Both the position numbers and the translations under genes were made by a program. A stretch of 12,870 nt of DNA from assembly GCA_043800105.1 (NCBI GenBank), contig JAZDNJ010000108.1, positions 1-12,870 of the forward strand. Reading direction: 5' to 3'. Of the stretch, positions 7,470 through 12,870 are shown in pieces. Within the stretch, counting starts at the first letter, position 1. Every line of letters starts with the position of its first letter. The notes beneath the pieces are model-generated. The model was not told where the DNA came from and searched no databases. It saw nothing but the letters and a program-made list of their open reading frames with translations. Source of the DNA: JAFGTE01 sp043800105 (GTDB lineage: Bacteria > Patescibacteriota > Gracilibacteria > UM-FILTER-43-11).

Positions 7470-7862
7470 CTAAGAAAGTTTGTTGGTACGCTTGACCACC
7501 TCGTAACTGACCACGGACGCGATAGACGGCTTTGTTTCGAGTAATTCACGGAAGTCATCTTTTTTGAGAACCAGAGCTTCCACGTCGGTCACGGCTCTGA
7601 TGGTGGCATTGCGGGGCTCCTCGGAAACGAGGGCCATTTCGCCGAAGAAGGCGTGATCGGAAAGCACCGCCAGAATATTGAAATCCCGCAGTACCTGCAC
7701 TTTACCGCGTTTAATGACGTACATTTCCTCGCCGTAATCACCCTGCTCAAAAATAACCTGTTCGGGGCCGAAGTACTGCATCTGCACTTTTTCGCCGATA
7801 GCCTTGATATCTTCCTCGCTAAGCTGTGCGAAGAATGGAATTTTTTTGAGTATTTCGATCAT
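7470..7862 (-). CDS. Stand-alone cyclic-nucleotide-binding domain protein
   Basis: A 130-residue protein consisting almost only of a CRP/PKA-type cNMP-binding domain. It starts with a helix (residues 3-24), followed by beta-roll strands and G-x-x-G-E-E-M-Y-V-I (41-50). The phosphate-binding cassette is FGEMAL (73-78) then PRNATI (83-88), with the glutamate (E75) and arginine (R84) that grip cyclic phosphate and ribose. A short C-terminal helix follows and there is no DNA-binding helix-turn-helix, so it is not a CRP-like transcription factor. It may sense cAMP, cGMP or another ligand and act on a partner; the adjoining DUF3307 membrane protein is the obvious candidate. The ATG at 7862 is preceded by AT-rich sequence without a Shine-Dalgarno motif, and I could not settle on a promoter. 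Confidence 0.9.
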   Translation of the reverse strand: MIEILKKIPFFAQLSEEDIKAIGEKVQMQYFGPEQVIFEQGDYGEEMYVIKRGKVQVLRDFNILAVLSDHAFFGEMALVSEEPRNATIRAVTDVEALVLKKDDFRELLETKPSIASVVSYEVVKRTNKLS

Positions 7863-7991
7863 GATTTTGTTTGATATTTTTTAATTTTTCACGAGACGAC
7901 GATACAACGAAATGACTACAATTACAATATTTATTGGGTTCAAGAATATTGAGGATGGCACTGCCCCCACCCTGCCTCCCCCCAGTTACTG

Positions 7992-8057
7992 GCAAATTTC
8001 ACCCATACAGGTGTATTACAGTGCATACTCACCACTACCTCTGTGGGTGAAATTTGC
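7992..8057. repeat. 14-bp perfect inverted repeat around a 38-base loop
   Basis: GCAAATTTCACCCA (7992-8005) and TGGGTGAAATTTGC (8044-8057) are exact reverse complements. The loop can fold further (GGTGTAT with ATACTCACC, two-base bulge). Outside the stem, a CCCC run near 7978-7983 can pair with GGGG at 8070-8073 across an internal loop. This could be a structured RNA or the ends of a tiny palindromic element. No matching flanking target duplication was found. Confidence 0.6.
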
Positions 8058-8070
8058 GAATGGTCACAAG

Positions 8071-8141
8071 GGGTATACCCTGGATCCCAGGCATGGAATC
8101 CGCGTGGCGGTTCGGACCGAGGCTCAAAGACATTTTTGAGC
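8071..8141. repeat. Cluster of short hairpins before uvrA
   Basis: Four small inverted repeats follow one another: GGGTATACCC (8071-8080, self-complementary); CCTGG-ATC-CCAGG (8079-8091, sharing two bases with the first); CGGT-TCGG-ACCG (8108-8119); and GCTCAAA-GACATT-TTTGAGC (8122-8141). The last has 7-base arms, but no U-tract follows on either strand, so it is not a convincing terminator. Confidence 0.5.
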
Positions 8142-8172
8142 TCTCAGATTTAAGGTAGTTCATATTGGGGAC

Positions 8173-8227
8173 TTGATTTTTATAAAATAGTGTGCTAAGT
8201 TGAAAAAACTGGAATATATTATTTAAT
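8173..8227 (+). promoter_or_regulatory. Candidate uvrA promoter region (two overlapping options)
   Basis: Option one: TTGATT (8173-8178), 17-base spacer, TAAGTT (8196-8201) with an upstream TG, giving a leader of about 34 bases. Option two: TTGAAA (8200-8205), 16-base spacer, TTTAAT (8222-8227), giving a leader of about 8 bases. No GAAC-N4-GTTC box is present, so uvrA shows no sign of the control seen at the HNH gene. Confidence 0.4.
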
Positions 8228-8241
8228 ATTCTAAATTTTAG

Positions 8242-11136
8242 GTGAAAAAAATTGTCGTCAAAGGCGCACGAGTCCATAATCTGAAAAACATCGATGTCGA
8301 AATCCCGCGCGACAAGCTGGTGGTGATTACCGGACTTTCCGGTTCCGGCAAGTCTTCGCTGGCGTTTGACACGATTTACGCGGAGGGTCAGCGACGCTAT
8401 GTGGAAAGCCTTTCCACTTACGCCCGCCAGTTTTTACAGCTGACCGAAAAGCCTGATGTGGACTCGATCGAAGGCCTTTCTCCCGCTATTTCCATCGACC
8501 AGAAAACAGCCAGCCGGAACCCCCGTTCCACGGTGGGCACGGTAACGGAAATCTATGATTATCTGCGTCTTCTGTATGCCAAAATCGGCCATCCGCACTG
8601 CCCCCAGTGCGGGGCGGAAATCGGCCGGATGAGCGCCAGTCAGATAATCGATGAAGTGGCCAAAATGCCCGATGGCACAAAGATCATGCTTTTGGCGCCC
8701 GTGGTGCGCGACCGCAAGGGAGAACACCTGAAAATCCTCGATAAAATCCGCAAAGAAGGTTTTGTGCGCGTACGGGTCGACGGTGATATTAACAGCATCA
8801 ACGAAGACTTTCAGCTGGATCCGAAGAAAAAGCACAGCATTGAAATTGTCGTGGACCGTCTGGTGGTGCGGAATTTCGGGAAGATCGTCAGAAAACTCAG
8901 GTCCGGCGAAGAAGTGGAGGAGAAAAATGAGGACCGCAGCCGTCTGGCTGATTCGATTGAAACATCCCTGCGTCACGGGGACGGACTGATGACCGTGCTG
9001 AACGCGGAAAGCGGAGAGGAAAAATTGTTTTCGGAACATTATTCCTGTGAAACCCACGGGGTCATGAGCCTTCCTGAGATCGCGCCCCGGTCTTTTTCGT
9101 TCAACTCGCCGCACGGAGCCTGCGAGGACTGCCACGGGCTGGGGACCAAACTTAAGATCAACCCGAGACTGGTCATTCCGAACCCGCGTCTGACCATCGC
9201 CGAGGGGGCGATCGTGCCATGGTCGATTTCATCCATGCGCCTGAACTGGTACAATAATTTATTAAGAGAGGTGGGGAAGGAATACGGTTTTGATATCAAC
9301 ACGCCTATCGGCAAACTGACCCAGCAGCAGATTGACATTATTATGCACGGAACCGGCGACGAAAAATTCCGTGCCAGATACTCGGGCCAGAACGCGAGCT
9401 ATGAAACTGACACGACTTACGAGGGAGTCATTCCCAATCTGGAGCGCCGTTACCACGAAAGTGATTCCGATTACGTGCGCAAGAATATCGAAAAGTTCAT
9501 GGAAATCACGACCTGTGAAACATGCCGTGGCATGCGTCTGCGACCCGAAATACTGGCTATCACAGTGCTCAGGAAGTCCATCATTGAAGCGACCAAAATG
9601 TCGATTGAAGACGCGGAGCATTTTTTTATAAGCATGATCCCTGAAGGCCGGGAGAAGAAACTCAGCGACAATGAATATTTCATCGCCAGGCTGATCATCC
9701 ATGAAATTATTGCGCGCCTGCAGTTTCTGAAGAATGTAGGCCTCAGTTATCTGACCCTTGACCGCGGCGCCAGCACGCTCTCGGGCGGGGAAGCGCAAAG
9801 AATACGGCTGGCCACTCAAATCGGCTCTTCCCTGCAGGGAGTTCTGTACGTTCTCGACGAGCCATCCATCGGCCTGCACCAGCGGGACAACGCAAGGCTA
9901 ATCAAAACCCTGAAGCATCTGAGAGATTTGGGCAACACGGTTATTGTCGTGGAACATGATGAGGAAACCATCCGTGTCGCCGATTATGTGCTGGACATCG
10001 GTCCCGGCGCCGGGAAGCATGGCGGAAAAATCATTGCCAGCGGAACCGCTGAAGAAATTATGAAAAATGAAGATTCAGTTACAGGTCACTACCTATCGGG
10101 CAAGAAGAAAATTGCCGTCCCCAAAAAACGCCGAAAGGGAAACGGCAAATTTCTGGAAATCATCGGCGCGGAAGAGAATAATCTGAAATCGGTGGATGTG
10201 AAACTTCCTCTCAATACCTTTATTGGGGTAACCGGCGTGTCCGGTTCAGGAAAATCATCCCTGATCAACCATATCCTGTGCCCCGTGCTGACCACCAAAC
10301 TGAATCGCGCCAAGCAGTCGGCCGGTAAACATAAAGAGATCAAAGGCGTTCAGTATCTGGACAAGATCATCAATATCGACCAATCCCCAATCGGACGCAC
10401 GCCCAGGTCCAATCCGGCCACTTACACGGGTGTGTTTTCGGACATCAGGGAGCTTTTTGCCTCGACCAGTGAAGCTAAACTGCGCGGCTACCGTGACGGG
10501 CGCTTCAGTTTTAACGTGAAAGGCGGCCGTTGCGAGTCATGCCAGGGGGACGGCATGGTGAAGATCGAAATGCATTTTTTGCCCGACATTTATGTGCCAT
10601 GTGAGGTATGCAGGGGCAAACGCTATAATGCCGAAACGCTGGAAGTCACCTGGCACGGAAAAAATATCGCTAATGTGCTGGGTATGACCGTGGAAGAGGC
10701 GCTTGAATTTTTTGACGCCATTCCCCAGATCAAAAATAAACTGGCCACATTGCACGCCGTGGGCCTTGATTACATTCATCTGGGACAGAGCGCCACCACG
10801 CTTTCAGGAGGCGAGGCGCAGAGGATTAAGCTGGCCACCGAACTGGCCAAGCGTTCGACCGGCCAGACGATTTATCTGCTGGACGAGCCGACTACCGGAC
10901 TGCATTTCCATGACGTCCAGAAGCTTCTGACAGTTCTGCAGGCGCTGGTGGACAAGGGCAATACTGTGCTCACCATTGAACACAACCTGGACGTTATCAA
11001 ATCCGTGGACTACCTGGTGGACCTTGGACCCGAGGGCGGGGACGAGGGGGGTATGGTGATCTGCACCGGCACACCCGAAGAAGTGTCGAAATGCGAAAAA
11101 AGTTACACGGGGCAGTTTTTAAAGAAGATGCTTTAA
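8242..11136 (+). CDS. uvrA: Excinuclease ABC subunit A (UvrA)
   Basis: A 964-residue protein of normal UvrA length. It is the damage-sensing ATPase of nucleotide excision repair: it loads UvrB on distorted DNA in the cytoplasm. It has two ABC ATPase modules. Module I has Walker A GLSGSGKSS (31-39), signature LSGGEAQR (513-520) and Walker B LDEPSIGLH (538-546). Module II has Walker A GVSGSGKSS (665-673), signature LSGGEAQR (854-861) and Walker B LLDEPTTGLH (879-888). Zinc sites: C764-x2-C767-x19-C787-x2-C790, the canonical C-terminal finger; C425-x2-C428; and an N-terminal finger at C269-x2-H272-x21-C294-x2-C297, where the usual second Cys is His. The GTG at 8242 is chosen because it gives the standard N-terminus (KIVVKGAR.HNLKN); no Shine-Dalgarno sequence precedes it. 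Its stop overlaps the convergent gene's stop. Confidence 0.98.
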   Translation: MKKIVVKGARVHNLKNIDVEIPRDKLVVITGLSGSGKSSLAFDTIYAEGQRRYVESLSTYARQFLQLTEKPDVDSIEGLSPAISIDQKTASRNPRSTVGTVTEIYDYLRLLYAKIGHPHCPQCGAEIGRMSASQIIDEVAKMPDGTKIMLLAPVVRDRKGEHLKILDKIRKEGFVRVRVDGDINSINEDFQLDPKKKHSIEIVVDRLVVRNFGKIVRKLRSGEEVEEKNEDRSRLADSIETSLRHGDGLMTVLNAESGEEKLFSEHYSCETHGVMSLPEIAPRSFSFNSPHGACEDCHGLGTKLKINPRLVIPNPRLTIAEGAIVPWSISSMRLNWYNNLLREVGKEYGFDINTPIGKLTQQQIDIIMHGTGDEKFRARYSGQNASYETDTTYEGVIPNLERRYHESDSDYVRKNIEKFMEITTCETCRGMRLRPEILAITVLRKSIIEATKMSIEDAEHFFISMIPEGREKKLSDNEYFIARLIIHEIIARLQFLKNVGLSYLTLDRGASTLSGGEAQRIRLATQIGSSLQGVLYVLDEPSIGLHQRDNARLIKTLKHLRDLGNTVIVVEHDEETIRVADYVLDIGPGAGKHGGKIIASGTAEEIMKNEDSVTGHYLSGKKKIAVPKKRRKGNGKFLEIIGAEENNLKSVDVKLPLNTFIGVTGVSGSGKSSLINHILCPVLTTKLNRAKQSAGKHKEIKGVQYLDKIINIDQSPIGRTPRSNPATYTGVFSDIRELFASTSEAKLRGYRDGRFSFNVKGGRCESCQGDGMVKIEMHFLPDIYVPCEVCRGKRYNAETLEVTWHGKNIANVLGMTVEEALEFFDAIPQIKNKLATLHAVGLDYIHLGQSATTLSGGEAQRIKLATELAKRSTGQTIYLLDEPTTGLHFHDVQKLLTVLQALVDKGNTVLTIEHNLDVIKSVDYLVDLGPEGGDEGGMVICTGTPEEVSKCEKSYTGQFLKKML

Positions 11137-11915
11137 AGCACCAGGTTTTTTTCCGCTTTCAGGGCTTCAATATCGGCCGGGTCGTCCAGGTTATAGGTGA
11201 TGGAGTCTTTACTGCCCAAAACCACGGAACCGGTAATCCGGCAGTCAGTGGAGAGCATACCACCGAATTCTTCCCGGATCATCCTCATCATACTGATAAT
11301 ATCTTCCGGGCCGCGCAGAGTTTCGCGGACTTTAGCGTTCGCTTCTGAGAGGACTCCGTACATACCGCATCCGCTGGTGCCCTCGGCTCCAAAGTGATAA
11401 TTCATATTTCCCACCGGAACGCCCGCGTCCTTAGCATGCTCCATGGCGCGGAACAGGTTAACCCTGTGAGCCACGGACATTTCGTCTTTCAGCTTTGGGT
11501 GCAAAACAAGGGGGCCTCCGGCATGGGTAATCTGGGCCTCGCGGGAAATCGGGTCCACGCCCGTGTCGTCCAGGCGCCTGTCAACACAGCCAAGACTACA
11601 ACCTTTGAGAGTATAGAAATTAACAAATTTACTGCCGGCCTGCTCACGGATTTCCACGTTAAACTGGCTCAAAGCCTCTTTTATCCACTGTAAAGATTCC
11701 GTGGCTCCCTGCGGGCAGGTCACGACCACGGTCTTGCTGTCGGGCTTATTGTGGCCAAAAGCAACGTTTCCGGTATCAGTGAGTACAGTGAGCAGGTCAG
11801 CGTTCTTTTCCTGCAGCATGGCTAAAGGCAACCTGAGCGTGTAAAAATCACTTTCGTTACGGGCCACGCGGGATTCGGTGGGCTCCACGTAAAGCTTGAA
11901 TTCAGCATTGTTCAT
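11133..11915 (-). CDS. Beta-carbonic-anhydrase-like protein
   Basis: A 260-residue protein. Its middle recalls the beta-carbonic anhydrase active site. C110-x-D112-x-R114 matches the C-x-D-x-R motif (zinc Cys plus Asp-Arg dyad). HAGG at 131-134 resembles the conserved R-N-A-G-G. H174 and C183-G-M (HFGAEGTSGCGM) could be the other two zinc ligands. In the canonical family the last pair is H-x2-C; here it is H-x8-C. That, and the roughly 100-residue N-terminal extension, make it divergent. It may hydrate CO2, act on another small molecule such as COS or CS2 as some relatives do, or simply bind metal. The ATG at 11915 follows GCCTTCCAA, without a Shine-Dalgarno sequence. No signal peptide is seen. 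Its stop overlaps that of uvrA by a few bases, so no terminator fits between them. Gene reality is secure; function is not. Confidence 0.75.
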   Translation of the reverse strand: MNNAEFKLYVEPTESRVARNESDFYTLRLPLAMLQEKNADLLTVLTDTGNVAFGHNKPDSKTVVVTCPQGATESLQWIKEALSQFNVEIREQAGSKFVNFYTLKGCSLGCVDRRLDDTGVDPISREAQITHAGGPLVLHPKLKDEMSVAHRVNLFRAMEHAKDAGVPVGNMNYHFGAEGTSGCGMYGVLSEANAKVRETLRGPEDIISMMRMIREEFGGMLSTDCRITGSVVLGSKDSITYNLDDPADIEALKAEKNLVL

Positions 11916-11944
11916 TTGGAAGGCAATTAGATGGTAAATTTATT

Positions 11945-11973
11945 ATTAGAACATAATTTAGCAGGTTTTGCAA
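11945..11973 (-). promoter_or_regulatory. Candidate promoter of the carbonic-anhydrase-like gene
   Basis: Read on the - strand: -35 TTGCAA (11973-11968), 17-base spacer, -10 TCTAAT (11950-11945, 5 of 6). The expected start is near 11938, about 23 bases before the ATG. It is divergent from the abiE promoter. Confidence 0.45.
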
Positions 11974-11993
11974 AAAAAGCAAGGGTAAAAGAC

Positions 11994-12022
11994 TTGATTC
12001 TTCATTCCGTATCAGTTATAAT
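11994..12022 (+). promoter_or_regulatory. Promoter of the abiE operon
   Basis: The -35 is TTGATT (11994-11999), the spacer 17 bases, and the -10 a perfect TATAAT (12017-12022). The start is expected near 12029, about 35 bases upstream of the antitoxin ATG and just before the palindrome at 12035-12048. Confidence 0.75.
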
Positions 12023-12034
12023 GATTCTGTAAAC

Positions 12035-12048
12035 ATACAAATTTGTAT
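12035..12048. promoter_or_regulatory. Palindromic operator candidate for AbiEi autoregulation
   Basis: ATACAAATTTGTAT is a perfect 14-base palindrome at about +7 to +20 of the predicted transcript. AbiEi-type antitoxins are known to bind inverted repeats in their own promoter and repress the operon, so this is the most likely binding site. The evidence is position and symmetry only. Confidence 0.55.
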
Positions 12049-12063
12049 CTTTAAAGAAATTTA

Positions 12064-12681
12064 ATGCAATTTATCAATTTTCAGGAACGCCTGGCCGCCT
12101 TTCCCGTTTTTTCTTTGCAGGATGTACGCAAGTTAGCGCCTGATTTTTCCCGCATTCAGATTGACCGCTGGCAGAAAAAGGGTTACCTCCGCAAGATCAG
12201 GCAGGGTTTCTATTGCCTTACGGGTGCCCCCCTTAACGATTCGTTCCTTTTATATACCGCCAACAAAATATACAGTCCGTCCTATATTTCACTCGAAACA
12301 GCGCTCAAATACTATGGGCTGATCCCTGAGGAAATATTTCAGATTACTTCCGTGAGTACAAAAAAGACGACAAACTTTGAAACACCTGTTGGAAATTTCA
12401 GGTATCAGCATCTCAAGCCGACACTTTTCTGGGGTTATCGTCTGCTTGATTTTGAAAAGCATAAAATCCTGATGGCGGAAATGGAAAAGGCGATTCTGGA
12501 CTATCTGTATTTAAACCCACGCCTTCTAACGTCTGATGATTTTGAAGGAATGAGAATAAACGCCGATTCTTTTCACCGGCAAATCAATATTCATAAGTTC
12601 CACAGCTACCTGGATGTTTTTGACAGCCGATCGCTGAAACGGCGGGCCACGTTATTTTTAAATACCCTGCAAAATGATTAG
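12064..12681 (+). CDS. AbiEi-like antitoxin / transcriptional regulator
   Basis: A 205-residue protein. Residues about 1-55 form a winged-helix DNA-binding domain ending in the family-typical R-K-I-R-Q-G-F-Y (43-50). The AbiEi core follows: YSPSYISLETALKYYGL (70-86), TPVGNFRYQHL (107-117) and AEMEKAILDYLYL (138-150). Length fits a single antitoxin of this family. It should neutralise the AbiEii nucleotidyltransferase encoded next and repress its own promoter through the palindrome at 12035-12048. The ATG at 12064 is 35 bases after the predicted start; AAAGAAATTTA before it is at best a weak ribosome-binding site. Its 3' end overlaps the toxin ATG by 8 bases, the usual coupling in AbiE modules. 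Confidence 0.88.
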   Translation: MQFINFQERLAAFPVFSLQDVRKLAPDFSRIQIDRWQKKGYLRKIRQGFYCLTGAPLNDSFLLYTANKIYSPSYISLETALKYYGLIPEEIFQITSVSTKKTTNFETPVGNFRYQHLKPTLFWGYRLLDFEKHKILMAEMEKAILDYLYLNPRLLTSDDFEGMRINADSFHRQINIHKFHSYLDVFDSRSLKRRATLFLNTLQND

Positions 12682-12870
12682 TTTTGACCAGATCCTCGCT
12701 CAATACCCCAAAAATCTGCAGGCCTTTCCTGAAAGCATCCTAAAAGAGTATCTCCAATACAAAATTCTGAACAGCATTTTTGAAAGCGATTACGGGCGAA
12801 AGCTGGCCTTTCTTGGCGGGACCGCCCTGAGGATCATCTACGGCAGTACACGGTTTTCGGAAGACCTGGA
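12674..12870 (+). CDS. AbiEii nucleotidyltransferase toxin (5' part only)
   Basis: The ATG at 12674 overlaps the antitoxin stop, and the frame stays open to the window end (65 codons visible). After a helical N-terminus it contains F-L-G-G-T-A-L (codons 47-53) and R-F-S-E-D-L (60-65), with a further Asp implied at the cut end. This is the DNA polymerase beta-like GG-T/S...D-x-D metal site of the AbiEii/DUF1814 family. Characterised relatives (the MenT enzymes) block tRNA by adding nucleotides to the acceptor stem, and AbiE modules can abort phage infection by stopping growth. The rest, including the catalytic lysine region, is outside the window, so intactness cannot be judged. The overlap with abiEi implies translational coupling. 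Confidence 0.87.
   Translation, partial: MISFDQILAQYPKNLQAFPESILKEYLQYKILNSIFESDYGRKLAFLGGTALRIIYGSTRFSEDL

Larger units (their letters stand above)
7863..8241. other. 379-base divergent intergenic region with many palindromes
   Basis: This gap separates the cNMP-binding gene (-) and uvrA (+). Its ends are AT-rich and carry the promoters; the middle (about 7957-8145) is distinctly more GC-rich and packed with inverted repeats. A 75-codon open frame at 7912-8139 crosses these repeats, has no resemblance I can recognise and no start signals, so I do not call it a gene. An additional 7-base inverted repeat, CAATATT (7925-7931) and AATATTG (7945-7951), lies on the cNMP side. Confidence 0.6.

Noticed and set aside
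7863..7960. Promoter for the cNMP-binding gene on the - strand
   Set aside because: Several partial matches (TGTAAT, TTGAAC, TTGTAT) exist, but none pairs a good -35 with a good -10 at proper spacing.
7912..8139. 75-codon open frame on the + strand in the uvrA upstream gap
   Set aside because: It runs straight through the inverted repeats, shows no recognisable domain and no start signals; the hairpins explain the sequence better.
8122..8141. GCTCAAA/TTTGAGC hairpin as an intrinsic terminator
   Set aside because: No U-tract follows on either strand and no gene ends nearby.
8434..9135. 233-codon open frame on the - strand
   Set aside because: Antisense to uvrA; a by-product of codon bias in the real gene.

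Overview
This is bacterial chromosomal DNA of moderate GC with AT-rich intergenic gaps. It holds nine credible protein genes, two of them cut by the window edges, and no rRNA, tRNA, CRISPR array or intact insertion sequence that I can see. Gene content is typical of uncultivated small-genome bacteria of the Candidate Phyla Radiation (Patescibacteria, perhaps the Parcubacteria side): a DUF222-like/HNH endonuclease, a stand-alone cyclic-nucleotide-binding domain, a DUF3307 membrane protein, an AbiE toxin-antitoxin pair, and genes without Shine-Dalgarno sequences. This placement is an inference and only moderately secure. The genes use the standard code: every real stop is TAG or TAA, and no TGA lies inside a gene.

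Layout, left to right. 2-751 (+): 3' part of a Fic-domain protein. 855-1754 (+): HNH endonuclease behind a near-consensus promoter whose spacer is filled by an SOS-box-like palindrome. 1927-2385 (+): GNAT acetyltransferase with an extended -10 promoter and a terminator-like leader hairpin. 2456-6805 (+): 1449-residue DEAH-type helicase with an unexplained C-terminal half. 6807-6905: a three-tier inverted repeat flanked by a 9-bp direct repeat, filling the gap between convergent genes. 7862-6901 (-): cyclic-nucleotide-binding protein followed by DUF3307 protein. 7863-8241: palindrome-rich gap. 8242-11136 (+): uvrA. 11915-11133 (-): beta-carbonic-anhydrase-like protein, tail to tail with uvrA. 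11994-12870 (+): promoter, operator-like palindrome, AbiEi-like antitoxin and the start of the AbiEii nucleotidyltransferase toxin.

How the genes may work together. uvrA is housekeeping nucleotide excision repair. The HNH gene looks damage-inducible because of its putative LexA-type operator, although uvrA itself shows no such box. AbiEi/AbiEii is a self-regulated toxin-antitoxin or phage-exclusion module, and the Fic protein may be another AMP-transferase of that general kind. The cyclic-nucleotide and DUF3307 genes form a two-gene operon that could couple small-molecule sensing to a membrane protein. The most promising items for follow-up are the SOS-type control of a possibly leaderless HNH gene, the flanked three-tier hairpin at 6807-6905, the structured region before uvrA, the C-terminal half of the helicase, and the carbonic-anhydrase-like protein with its lengthened zinc-ligand loop.
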